Below, piece by piece: positions 6,778-13,400 of a DNA stretch of 13,400 nt (position 1 is its first letter; each line of letters starts with the position of its first letter). The notes under the pieces are model-generated. The model saw only the letters and a list, made by a program, of their open reading frames with translations, was not told the DNA's origin and did not search any database. Both the position numbers and the translations under genes were made by a program. The DNA comes from an uncultured Clostridia bacterium (GTDB taxonomy: Bacteria > Bacillota > Clostridia > Christensenellales > Aristaeellaceae), in the NCBI GenBank assembly GCA_934615235.1, contig CAKTTL010000078.1, positions 1 to 13,400 on the forward strand, given 5' to 3'.

Positions 6778-7746
6778 ATGGCGAATCCAATTGCGCAGGC
6801 TGTAAACGACAGGAGACCGGAAACGGCTGCGAGAAAAAGCCTCGGTCGGCTGATTGTGAGAGATCGACAACTGCTGATTATGTTTTTTCCCGTATTTGTG
6901 TACTATATCGTGTTTTGCTATTTGCCGATGGCCGGCCTGGTAATGGCTTTTGAAAATTTCAAAATGGGCAGCGGCTTTGCGGGACTGTTCCGCAGCCCGT
7001 GGGTGGGGCTGAAGTGGTTCAGGCAGTTTTTTAATTCCGCGTTCGCGTGGCGGCTGATTCGCAATACCTTTCTCCTTTCGTTCTATTCTCTGATCTTCGG
7101 TTTCCCGATTCCGATCATTTTCGCCATCTGCATCACGCAGATGCGCGCCAAAAAATTCGCCAAGGCGGCGCAGGTGATCACGTATCTGCCGTACTTTATT
7201 TCCACGGTCGTCGTGGTCGGCATGATGACGAATTTTCTCTCTCCCAGCAACGGTTTGATTAACGAATTTATCAGGCGGCTGGGCGGCAAACCGGTTAATT
7301 TCATGAGCGATCCGTCCTGGTTCCGCAAGTTGTATGTAATTTCCGGCTCCTGGCAGTCCTTCGGGTTCAATTCCATTATTTTCGTTGCGGCGATTATGGG
7401 CATCGACCCGGCGTTGTATGAAGCGATGAAGGTGGACGGCGCTTCCCGCTGGCAGCAGATTCTTCACCTGATTTTGCCCATGATCGCGGACACCGTAATT
7501 CTGCTGCTCATTATGACGCTGGGCAACCTGCTGAACGTCGGGTTTGAAAAGGTTTATCTGATGTACAGTCCGGCGGTGTATGAAACGGGCGATGTAATCG
7601 CCACCTATGTATACCGGCAGGGCATTGAAAGTAAAAATTTCGGCTACGCGTCGGCGGTAGGCCTGTTCTATTCGGTGGTGGGTTTCATCTTCGTGCTGGG
7701 CAGCAATACGCTGTCGCGCAGAGTGACGGGCTCGTCTCTGTGGTGA
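6778..7746 (+). CDS. CUT1 ABC importer permease, LplB/YteP-like
   Basis: The 322-residue integral membrane protein has about six hydrophobic segments, the first at about 32-57 (LIMFFPVFVYYIVFCYLPMA). The cytoplasmic EAA loop that contacts the ATPase reads EAMKVDGASRWQQILHLILP. This is the MalF-side permease of the LplB/YteP branch, which imports oligosaccharides. The ATG at 6778 follows AAAGGA (6761-6766) with an 11-base gap, slightly long. It is the first gene of the importer operon, with only 14 bases to the next permease. No ATP-binding gene is in the cluster, as is common for this branch, which shares an MsmX-type ATPase encoded elsewhere. Substrate unknown. Confidence 0.93.
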   Translation: MANPIAQAVNDRRPETAARKSLGRLIVRDRQLLIMFFPVFVYYIVFCYLPMAGLVMAFENFKMGSGFAGLFRSPWVGLKWFRQFFNSAFAWRLIRNTFLLSFYSLIFGFPIPIIFAICITQMRAKKFAKAAQVITYLPYFISTVVVVGMMTNFLSPSNGLINEFIRRLGGKPVNFMSDPSWFRKLYVISGSWQSFGFNSIIFVAAIMGIDPALYEAMKVDGASRWQQILHLILPMIADTVILLLIMTLGNLLNVGFEKVYLMYSPAVYETGDVIATYVYRQGIESKNFGYASAVGLFYSVVGFIFVLGSNTLSRRVTGSSLW

Positions 7747-7760
7747 GGGAGTGAAAGAAA

Positions 7761-8684
7761 ATGATGCAGACTCGTGCGAAAACACAGTTCAAGGCGGATT
7801 CCTTCCGCGCGTCGGGCTTCGGAGACAAGGCGCTTGACGTCGTCATCTTCGCGCTCGTTGCGCTCGCCGTGCTGGTAACGGCGTATCCGTTCCTGTATGT
7901 GGTTTCCGTCTCCATCAGCGACGGTGCCGCCGTGGCGAGAGGCGACGTGCTGCTGTTCCCGAAAGGCTTTTCGCTGGACGCGTTCAGCATGGTACTCAAA
8001 TATGATCAGCTATGGGTATCTTACGGCAACACGTTTATCTATACGTTCTTTGGAACCATTGCAAACATGGTTTTCACCTGCCTGGCGGCTTATCCGCTGA
8101 GCAAACGCCACTTCTTTCTGCGGCGGAAGCTGAACTTCTTTGTGGTGTTCACCATGTATTTTTCCGGCGGGCTGATTCCGACGTATATGGTGGTAACGGG
8201 GATCGGGCTGTACAACTCGCGCCTTGCAATGATTTTGCCGGTGCTGCTGAGCACTTACAATATGATGATATGCCGCTCCGCCATGGAGGCAGTGCCTCAG
8301 GACCTGTACGAAAACGCTTCGCTTGAAGGGGCAAGCGAGTTCTATCAGCTGCTCCACATCGCCATCCCGCTGGTAAAGCCAACCCTTGCGGTGCTGACGC
8401 TGTATTACGCCGTAGCGCGGTATAACGACTTCTTCAACGGCGTGCTGTATCTGGGCGATCAGTCGCTGCAGCCGCTGCAGATGTTCCTGCGAAAGATTCT
8501 TCTGATGGCCTCGTCGGAAATTCTGCAAAAAGCAGGCTCGACCGGTGCCGCCGCCGCCGCACAGGCGACGCTGAAAATCCGCTATGTCTGCATCGTACTG
8601 GCGACGATTCCCATCTTCTGCATCACGCCCTTCGTCCAGAAATATCTGGTTACCGGCACCATGCTGGGCGCGGTGAAGGGCTGA
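7761..8684 (+). CDS. CUT1 ABC importer permease, LplC/YtcP-like
   Basis: The 307-residue membrane protein is the MalG-side partner. The first membrane helix lies at about 28-50, and the EAA loop reads ENASLEGASEFYQLLHIAIP. The C-terminus ends in PFVQKYLVTGTMLGAVKG, characteristic of the LplC/YtcP branch. Two adjacent ATG codons (7761 and 7764) could start it; GGGAG at 7748-7752 favours the first. It should form a heterodimer with the upstream permease and accept sugar from the binding protein encoded next. A small hairpin follows in the 67-base gap before that gene. Confidence 0.93.
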   Translation: MMQTRAKTQFKADSFRASGFGDKALDVVIFALVALAVLVTAYPFLYVVSVSISDGAAVARGDVLLFPKGFSLDAFSMVLKYDQLWVSYGNTFIYTFFGTIANMVFTCLAAYPLSKRHFFLRRKLNFFVVFTMYFSGGLIPTYMVVTGIGLYNSRLAMILPVLLSTYNMMICRSAMEAVPQDLYENASLEGASEFYQLLHIAIPLVKPTLAVLTLYYAVARYNDFFNGVLYLGDQSLQPLQMFLRKILLMASSEILQKAGSTGAAAAAQATLKIRYVCIVLATIPIFCITPFVQKYLVTGTMLGAVKG

Positions 8685-8705
8685 ACGGCTCAGGCAAGGC
8701 TTCAA

Positions 8706-8722
8706 GCGCCATTTTATGGCGC
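8706..8722 (+). other. Intercistronic hairpin before the binding-protein gene
   Basis: GCGCCAT (8706-8712) pairs with ATGGCGC (8716-8722) around TTT. There is no U-run, so it more likely stabilises or marks a processing point than terminates. Binding-protein genes are often expressed above their permeases, and the strong AAAGGAG site just after fits that. Confidence 0.4.
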
Positions 8723-8751
8723 ATTAAAGCAAAATAGAAAGGAGACTTCCC

Positions 8752-10284
8752 ATGAAAGCATCCCGTATCTTGGCATTGGTCCTGGCTCTGTGCATGCTCT
8801 GCTCCGTCGGACTGGCGGAATCCGCCGCAATCACCGATAAAGAGGGCGCAAGCGTATCCATCTTGGCAATGAACTCCTGGTATTCCACCGTCGATCTGTC
8901 CGATGCAACGCTGCTTAACGAAATCGCCAAGCGCGCCAACGTGACCATCAACTGGAATCTTCTCGATCCCAGCTCCTACTCCGATTCTGTAAGCCCCATG
9001 TTGGCCTCCGGTCAGGATCTGCCGGACATCATCGAGCTGCCCGATCTGGACCCCAACATGACGTATCTGTCCAGCGGCATGTTTGTGAAGCTGGATGAGT
9101 ACATGGACATCATGCCCAACTACGCCAAGTATCTGGAAGAGAATCCCGTGATCAAGGCGCTGCTGACCGCCGCCGACGGCCATATCTACTATGTGCCGCA
9201 GACGGTTGTGACGAACTGCTACCAGCCCGTGCTGATGTACAATATGGAATGGGTAAAGCAGCTCGGCATTGAAGCCCCGGCGACGCTGGACAGCTTCGTA
9301 GAAATGTTGCGCGCTTTCCGCGATAACGACATGAACGGCAACGGCGACACCACCGACGAAACTCCGATGAGCATGATGTCTGCGTTCCTGCCCTACGCTT
9401 TCGGTCCGGCCTTCGGCATGGATCTGGTCAGCGGCTTCTATGCGGATGACGCGGGCAAGGTGCATTATGCGTACGCCGAGCCTGAGAGGTACAAGGCTTA
9501 CCTGACCTTCCTGCATGATCTGTATGAAGAAGGCCTTCTGGAAGTGGAATTCTCTTCGCTGAACCGCGATCAGATTACCGCGCGCTGCGCGAACAATACC
9601 ACCGGCGTGACTTACGACTACTCCTGGCAGATGTCCAACCTCTACAGCGCGCAGTATCCCGAATACGACGGCACTGAGGGCATCATTGTGGGCGTGCCTC
9701 CGCTTTCCGGAGAATATGAGGGCTATTATGTGGGACGCAACCCGATCAGCAGCATTTTCGGCGTAAACGCCAAGGCGGCTGACGTCGAACTGGCGGTTAA
9801 ATTCCTGGACTATGCCATGAGCGAAGAAGCGCAGGATCTGTACGTGTGGGGCATGGAAGGGCTGACCTACGAGGTAAAGGAAGACGGCACCCGTTCCTAC
9901 CTGCCGCGCTGCACGGAAGACGCGATCTGGTATCAGGGTCTCGGCATCAACGCCCCCTGCATGCCTTCTCAGCAATCTGCCTCCGCGACGGATGTTCTGC
10001 TCCCCGCCTGGCATGTGAAAGCAGTGCATGAAAACGAAGCGCCCTACAACCGCAACCCCTTCCCGGCGACGTACGCCACCGAAGAGGAAGCGTCCATCGT
10101 GAGCATGTATCTGGTGGATGTGCAGACCTATGTGGACGAGCGCGCCGTCGCTTTCATTTGCGGCTATGCCGATATCGAGACCGAATTCGACAGCTATCTG
10201 TCCACGCTGGAGAATATGCAGGTGGATGAGCTGATCAAAGTGCGCCAGGCGCAGTATGACCGCTATGCGGAAGCGCTGAAGTAA
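8752..10284 (+). CDS. Extracellular solute-binding protein, LplA-like
   Basis: The 510-residue protein captures the substrate outside the cell for the two permeases. It has a signal peptide (about 1-22) ending SVGLA followed by ES, a good signal peptidase I site. The mature part has the family 1 binding-protein pattern: LASGQDLPDII, DGHIYYVPQ, VLMYNMEWVKQLGIEAPATLDSF region, and AVKFLDYAMSEEAQDLYVWGMEG near the C-terminus. Residues 191-199 (DNDMNGNGD) form an EF-hand-like calcium loop, common in LplA-type proteins. The ribosome binding site AAAGGAG ends 7 bases before ATG. Oddly, neither cysteine in the signal peptide (C14, C17) sits in a proper lipobox (the residue before each is Leu), so lipid anchoring is uncertain. 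The ligand is unknown. Confidence 0.92.
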   Translation: MKASRILALVLALCMLCSVGLAESAAITDKEGASVSILAMNSWYSTVDLSDATLLNEIAKRANVTINWNLLDPSSYSDSVSPMLASGQDLPDIIELPDLDPNMTYLSSGMFVKLDEYMDIMPNYAKYLEENPVIKALLTAADGHIYYVPQTVVTNCYQPVLMYNMEWVKQLGIEAPATLDSFVEMLRAFRDNDMNGNGDTTDETPMSMMSAFLPYAFGPAFGMDLVSGFYADDAGKVHYAYAEPERYKAYLTFLHDLYEEGLLEVEFSSLNRDQITARCANNTTGVTYDYSWQMSNLYSAQYPEYDGTEGIIVGVPPLSGEYEGYYVGRNPISSIFGVNAKAADVELAVKFLDYAMSEEAQDLYVWGMEGLTYEVKEDGTRSYLPRCTEDAIWYQGLGINAPCMPSQQSASATDVLLPAWHVKAVHENEAPYNRNPFPATYATEEEASIVSMYLVDVQTYVDERAVAFICGYADIETEFDSYLSTLENMQVDELIKVRQAQYDRYAEALK

Positions 10285-10304
10285 TCAAAAGCAAAGCTCC
10301 TTTG

Positions 10305-10341
10305 AGGGGATGCCGTATACACAATATACGGCATCCCCTTT
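10305..10341 (+). terminator. Terminator or attenuator after the binding-protein gene
   Basis: A perfect 15-bp stem (10305-10319 with 10325-10339), loop CACAA, is followed by only a short TTT. It lies 20 bases past the binding-protein stop and 67 bases before the hydrolase start, so it probably reduces rather than abolishes readthrough. Confidence 0.7.
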
Positions 10342-10408
10342 CCTGTGGCAGGAGCGGATCGAAAAAAAGCGAATCACAAATCAAACCAAAGCGGAAAGGA
10401 AGATTACA

Positions 10409-11761
10409 GTGGCGGGATCACGCGAAGAGGCGATTTTGAATTTTCTGGATGAAGTAGACAGGCTGAATATGCACGGCATGCTGCTGACGCTTGAGGGGCA
10501 GACCCTGGCGGAGGGCTATTGGAAACCCTGGCGGGCTGAGCAGCCGCATCGAATGTATTCCGTAAGCAAATCGGTGGTATCGTTAGCCGTTGGCATGCTG
10601 GCCGACGAAGGCAGGCTATCGCTGGACGACCGCATCGCGGCTTACTTCCCGGAATGGACGGGCGGCGATAAGCCGGAGCTTTTGCTGCGCGTAACCATTC
10701 GCGACATGCTGCGCATGGCAACCTGCTATGATCGCGCGATGTACTCGCCGCTGAAAGACGAAGACTGGACGAAGCCTTTTTTCTTCGGCCGTCCGACGCA
10801 CGTGCCCGGCACCGTGTTCAGCTATGATACTTCGGCCTCTCAGGTGATGTGCGCGCTGGTGGAGCGGCTGTGCGGGAAGCCAATTCTGGATTGGATGGAA
10901 GAAAAGCTGTTCCAGCCGCTGGGCATGAAGGACGCAAAGAAGTGGCTGCACGATCGCGCGGGCGTCTCGCAGGGCGGTACCGGACTGATTATGACACTTC
11001 GAGATCTGTCGCGTCTGGCAAATTTCTGCATGAGCGACGGGCGTGGATTAATTTCTTCCGATTATCTGCGCGCGGCGACGGGCTGGCAAATCGCTACGGA
11101 CGAGCGTGCCGGCCTTGAAGAACGGTACGGATATGGTTATCAATTCTGGCAAATGCGGCGCGGGTTTTCCATGTACGGCATGGGCGGGCAGATGGCGATG
11201 TGCCTGCCGGAAAAACAACTGTGCCTGTGCACCACCGCCGACCTCATCATGGACGCGACAGGGGTACAGCCGCTGTACGACGCGTTCTTCCGGCATCTGG
11301 CAGATATTGATACGCTCTCTTCCGATCCGGCGCTTGCGCCACGCGTACAGGCGCGGCTGAACGCGCTCGAGGCGCCTGCGCGCCGCAATGAAACGCAGAA
11401 CCACCCGTTTTTGGCGGATATCGAGCTTTCACATGGCACGCTTCCCTTCGACCGGTTGGAGGTGCGAATGCATGAAGTGACGTTCCATCAGGGCGGTACT
11501 GCTTATGTTTTGCCTTACGGCAATGGATGCTGGAAGAGCGGAACCTTTCCGGGGACGGAGGAAGCGTGCATTTCCAGCGGCGGCTGGGCCGCGCCGGAGC
11601 GCTTTTTGCTGCACTGCGAGCTGAACGGGGACAGCAGCTGCGGGATGGATCTCATCGTTGCTCTGCACGAACGGGAAGCGACCGTACGGGTTGTCTCTTC
11701 CCTGTGGGAAGTGGTGCCGAACTGGCAGGGCCAGGACTGGGGAAAGGCGGCGGTTGGCTGA
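10409..11761 (+). CDS. Serine hydrolase, beta-lactamase/esterase fold
   Basis: The protein has 450 residues and no signal peptide, so it is probably cytoplasmic. The catalytic SxxK motif is SVSK (S51, K54) in RMYSVSKSVVSLAVG. The Tyr motif is FSYDTS (Y139), where class C enzymes usually have Y-x-N. The third motif region is YGMGGQMAM, in place of KTG. A C-terminal domain of about 110 residues follows the catalytic fold. The start is GTG at 10409, 7 bases after AAAGGAAG; an upstream in-frame ATG at 10310 lies inside the terminator hairpin and is unlikely. Family members include esterases, D-aminopeptidases and carboxypeptidases, so the substrate cannot be assigned. Position behind an importer suggests processing of the imported compound, for example de-esterification, but this is inference. 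A bidirectional terminator follows. Confidence 0.85.
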   Translation: MAGSREEAILNFLDEVDRLNMHGMLLTLEGQTLAEGYWKPWRAEQPHRMYSVSKSVVSLAVGMLADEGRLSLDDRIAAYFPEWTGGDKPELLLRVTIRDMLRMATCYDRAMYSPLKDEDWTKPFFFGRPTHVPGTVFSYDTSASQVMCALVERLCGKPILDWMEEKLFQPLGMKDAKKWLHDRAGVSQGGTGLIMTLRDLSRLANFCMSDGRGLISSDYLRAATGWQIATDERAGLEERYGYGYQFWQMRRGFSMYGMGGQMAMCLPEKQLCLCTTADLIMDATGVQPLYDAFFRHLADIDTLSSDPALAPRVQARLNALEAPARRNETQNHPFLADIELSHGTLPFDRLEVRMHEVTFHQGGTAYVLPYGNGCWKSGTFPGTEEACISSGGWAAPERFLLHCELNGDSSCGMDLIVALHEREATVRVVSSLWEVVPNWQGQDWGKAAVG

Positions 11762-11814
11762 AAGCGCCCGCTCGGGAAGCGCGTTCAAAAAAACATTCAG
11801 CCCTCATAGAATAT

Positions 11815-11853
11815 GAAAAAGCCTTGCAAACGCTGAATTTGCAAGGCTTTTTC
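11815..11853. terminator. Bidirectional terminator (hydrolase / tRNA-Ser)
   Basis: A 16-bp perfect stem (11815-11830 with 11838-11853) has a 7-base loop; its foot is A-rich on the left and T-rich on the right, so it works both ways. On the minus strand it begins 6 bases after the tRNA-Ser 3' end, as a tRNA terminator would. Confidence 0.85.
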
Positions 11854-11858
11854 AAAAG

Positions 11859-11916
11859 CGGAGAGGGTGGGATTCGAACCCACGTGCGCTTGCGCGCAAA
11901 CTGATTTCGAGTCAGA
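11859..11916 (-). tRNA. 3' half of tRNA-Ser(CGA): truncated, candidate att site
   Basis: Read on the minus strand: an anticodon loop CTCGAAA with anticodon CGA (11909-11907) on a four-pair stem CTGA/TCAG; a long serine-type variable arm TGCGC-GCAA-GCGCA; a perfect T arm GTGGG-TTCGAAT-CCCAC (11883-11867); then the acceptor strand CCTCTCC and discriminator G (11859). CCA is not encoded. Nothing upstream matches a D arm or the 5' acceptor strand, and I see no plus-strand CCTCTCC between 11920 and 12700. The gene is therefore broken at the anticodon stem, the usual crossover zone of tyrosine integrases. It is not expected to make a functional tRNA by itself. Confidence 0.75.
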
Positions 11917-12125
11917 GTCACTATCCGGACTTTGAAGGAAAACAGCAGAAACTCACGGACAATGCGAGAGTTTGCAAACCCTTGAAAAATCAGCACTTTT
12001 TCGCCATTGAAGGTCGAAAAACCCGAAAGCCCAGACAGGGCAAAGAGTTCGAAAGAAATCCGGTTTTGGGGCCACAAAAGAGTGATAGATAGTCCTGCTC
12101 AATAACAAATGCGGAGATTTATCGA

Positions 12126-12296
12126 ATGGATAAACACTTTGAACCCTACCTGAAGGAACTGATAGCAATCTGATCTGAGAAACTGACATGGGAAAAAGGT
12201 GCCGAAATTCAAAACAACGATAGAGTGACTGAAAAAGCCCTAATTAAACGATTTAGCAAAACTCAAAAACGAGTCATTTTAAATGAGATGGGGTAA
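12126..12296 (+). pseudogene. Relic frame interrupted by one TGA
   Basis: From ATG 12126 one frame reads MDKHFEPYLKELIAI, hits TGA at 12171-12173, and continues in the same frame through SEKLTWEKGAEIQNNDRV and a basic tail to TAA at 12294. The part after the stop has a protein-like charged composition. A TGG-to-TGA change would explain it. No family is recognised, no ribosome binding site is clear, and chance is possible. Confidence 0.3.
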
Positions 12297-12301
12297 AAGA
12301 C

Positions 12302-12339
12302 ACAGGCGCGGAGATCAATTTTGCCTTCCGCGCCTGTTT
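12302..12339 (+). terminator. Terminator-like hairpin after the relic frame
   Basis: ACAGGCGCGGA (12302-12312) pairs perfectly with TCCGCGCCTGT (12327-12337) around a 14-base loop, followed by the short TTTGT. It sits 5 bases after the stop of the relic frame, as expected if that frame was once a gene. Confidence 0.5.
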
Positions 12340-12513
12340 GTATAATGGAAAATGAAGCTGGATCAGAATACCTTTTCAAGAAATGTTTGAGAAAGCCCTT
12401 GCTGCAAGGGGATTTGAGCCACCATGGGGTAAAAGAAAAGTACCAGCCTTTGTATCAAAAGCTGGTACTTAATATGGCTAATCTGGCGAACTATGATACA
12501 TAGGACGATGCAC

Positions 12514-12576
12514 ATTGCAGGGCGCAATCGCGGGTGCATTTGCACCCAGGCGCTTACAGAGCAATTATGGCTCTGT
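12514..12576. other. Cluster of three hairpins, possible structured RNA or small repeat element
   Basis: There are three adjacent stems: ATTGC/GCAAT (12514-12528), GGGTGCA/TGCACCC (12532-12547) and ACAGAGC/GCTCTGT (12556-12576). The 8-mer GATGCACC near 12580 can compete for the middle stem. No known family is recognised. Confidence 0.4.
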
Positions 12577-12627
12577 GCAGATGCACCGACGCAGCAAAGG
12601 GCCAAATGCTCGATGTTTTTAGCGCTA

Positions 12628-12659
12628 CCAAAAAGAAAGGGCGGCTGGTCAAGCCACCC
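12628..12659 (-). terminator. Terminator of the epimerase gene
   Basis: On the minus strand, GGGTGGCT (12659-12652) pairs with AGCCGCCC (12646-12639), including one U-G pair, around a 5-base loop and is followed by TTTCTTTTT. It lies 28 bases after the epimerase stop. Confidence 0.8.
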
Positions 12660-12686
12660 GTAGCTATGCATATCTTTCATATCTTT

Positions 12687-13400
12687 TTACGCCTGTGATT
12701 TGCCGCCCATCTTCTCCTTCAGCCATACCACGGTATCCCGTATCGTACTGCTCAGCGGCCTGGGCGTATAGCCGAGGGCCGCCGCCGCGGCGTTGCGGCT
12801 GAACGCGCCGTTGGAGTCCAGCACCGCGATGGAATAGGGCGTAAAGTAGAGCGGCTCGCGCCTGCGCAGGCTGATCTTTTCATAAATCGGCGCAACCAGC
12901 TTCGCAAAGCAGATCGGCAGATAGGACACGCTGCGCCGCAGGTTCACCGTCTTTTTCACCATCTCCAGGATATCCCGAATGGTGGCGTAATGTCCCGAAA
13001 GGATGTAGCCGTGTCCGGGCAGACCGCGCTCCGCGCACGCGACGACGCCCGAGGCGACGTCCCGCACGTCCACGAAATCATATCCGCCCTTTACCGCCAG
13101 CGGCAGCTTTCCCGCGAGGAAGGACAGCAGCATATTCGTGATGCTGCCCTTTCCCAGATCGCCCGGCCCGATGATGCCCGAGGGGAACACGACGCTGGCA
13201 TTCAGCCCTTCCTTTGCCGCCTGCAGCACCAGCGCCGTGGCCATGGCCTTGCTCTTTGCGTAATCGCCCCTGACAAGCTCCGGGGAAAAGGTCGTCGTCT
13301 CCGCAATTTCCGTGCCCTTCGGCTTTTCCGGAATCGCATGGACGGAGCTGACATGAACCAGCTTTCCAACGCCGCATTGGCGGCAGAATTTCAGAATATT
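12687..13400 (-). CDS. NAD-dependent epimerase/reductase, extended SDR family (partial)
   Basis: The C-terminal 237 residues are visible; the gene runs off the right edge, so the N-terminal Rossmann motif GxxGxxG is missing. The frame is open to 13400. Near its visible start it carries VHVSSVHA, holding the catalytic serine, and YAKSKAMA, the YxxxK catalytic pair of short-chain dehydrogenases. SVVFPSGIIGPGD is the substrate-binding stretch typical of dihydroflavonol-4-reductase or UDP-sugar epimerase-like members. The C-terminus (AAAALGYTPRPLSSTIRDTVVWLKEK region) fits the same family. It probably reduces or epimerises a nucleotide sugar or a small ketone; the substrate is unknown. It is transcribed leftward into its own terminator and looks high-GC like the main chromosome, unlike the low-GC stretch beside it. 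Confidence 0.88.
   Translation of the reverse strand, partial: NILKFCRQCGVGKLVHVSSVHAIPEKPKGTEIAETTTFSPELVRGDYAKSKAMATALVLQAAKEGLNASVVFPSGIIGPGDLGKGSITNMLLSFLAGKLPLAVKGGYDFVDVRDVASGVVACAERGLPGHGYILSGHYATIRDILEMVKKTVNLRRSVSYLPICFAKLVAPIYEKISLRRREPLYFTPYSIAVLDSNGAFSRNAAAAALGYTPRPLSSTIRDTVVWLKEKMGGKSQA

Larger units (their letters stand above)
11917..12686. other. Lower-GC region between split tRNA and epimerase
   Basis: By eye this stretch is clearly A/T-richer than the flanking genes up to about 12500. It holds no complete recognisable gene. It contains a TGA-interrupted relic frame, a terminator-like hairpin (12302-12337), two copies of ATGGGGTAAAAGA, a CCCTTGC-T-GCAAGGG palindrome (12397-12411), a 10-bp stem at 12438-12447/12461-12470, a hairpin cluster at 12514-12576, and the epimerase terminator. 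It may be the eroded end of an integrated element. Short frames such as 12383-12472 (29 codons) lack a ribosome binding site. Confidence 0.5.

Noticed and set aside
6655..7785. 376-codon minus-strand open frame over the first permease
   Set aside because: Its composition is that of an antisense shadow, and the plus-strand permease is unambiguous.
8650..10029. 459-codon minus-strand open frame
   Set aside because: Antisense of the solute-binding protein, His/Val/Gly-rich with no recognisable motif and no terminator.
11652..12077. 141-codon minus-strand frame across the tRNA fragment
   Set aside because: The peptide WVRIPPSP is the familiar spurious translation of a tRNA 3' end, and the frame crosses a terminator.
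11859..12300. tRNA-Ser interrupted by an intron instead of truncated
   Set aside because: A group I intron would leave the 5' half upstream on the minus strand. No plus-strand CCTCTCC or D-arm complement is seen up to about 12700.
12363..12680. 105-codon minus-strand frame in the right intergenic region
   Set aside because: It runs through the epimerase terminator and the hairpin cluster, with no ribosome binding site or recognisable domain.
1..13400. CRISPR array or complete insertion sequence
   Set aside because: No regularly spaced repeats and no transposase motifs were found on either strand.

Overview
The window looks like chromosomal DNA of a high-GC clostridial Firmicute, possibly a gut member of the Christensenellales or Oscillospirales. 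The evidence is indirect: purine-rich ribosome binding sites, a Lpl/Ytc-type CUT1 sugar importer, a membrane-bound AraC regulator, and a structured leader in front of a zinc-ribbon gene. No taxonomic marker gene is present, so the placement is inference.

Layout from left to right. (1) 1-120 carries a perfect 22-bp inverted repeat at 3-48. (2) A good promoter at 104-132 drives a roughly 250-nt GC-rich structured leader, probably the raiA-motif RNA, followed by a 94-residue double zinc-ribbon protein (392-676) and a terminator shared with the converging operon. (3) The minus-strand pair recQ (2087-3910) and a DUF3089-type alpha/beta hydrolase lipoprotein (774-2090) overlap by ATGA and form an operon. 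The recQ promoter lies so close to the ATG that the transcript would be nearly leaderless. (4) A 385-nt leader from a strong promoter at 4009-4037 leads to a two-TM AraC-family sensor/regulator (4432-6624). (5) A second promoter (6698-6726) drives two CUT1 permeases and a solute-binding protein. A strong hairpin then separates these from a serine hydrolase of the beta-lactamase/esterase fold (10409-11761).

Working model for 4.4-11.8 kb: the transmembrane AraC protein senses an extracellular carbohydrate-like ligand and activates an importer. The importer has a binding protein and two permeases but no ATPase, so it presumably borrows a shared MsmX-type ATPase. The hydrolase, made at a lower level because of the hairpin, may process the imported compound. 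The substrate cannot be read from the sequence.

Right of 11.85 kb the character changes. A bidirectional terminator is followed by only the 3' half of a tRNA-Ser(CGA) on the minus strand, cut at the anticodon stem as expected for an integrase attachment site. Then come about 770 bases of lower-GC DNA with a TGA-interrupted relic frame, a repeated 13-mer and a cluster of hairpins. The window ends inside a minus-strand NAD-dependent epimerase/reductase of the extended SDR family, with its own terminator at 12628-12659.

No CRISPR array, complete insertion sequence or complete tRNA/rRNA was seen. The least conventional parts are the structured leader, the two-domain hydrolase lipoprotein and the split tRNA with its low-GC flank.
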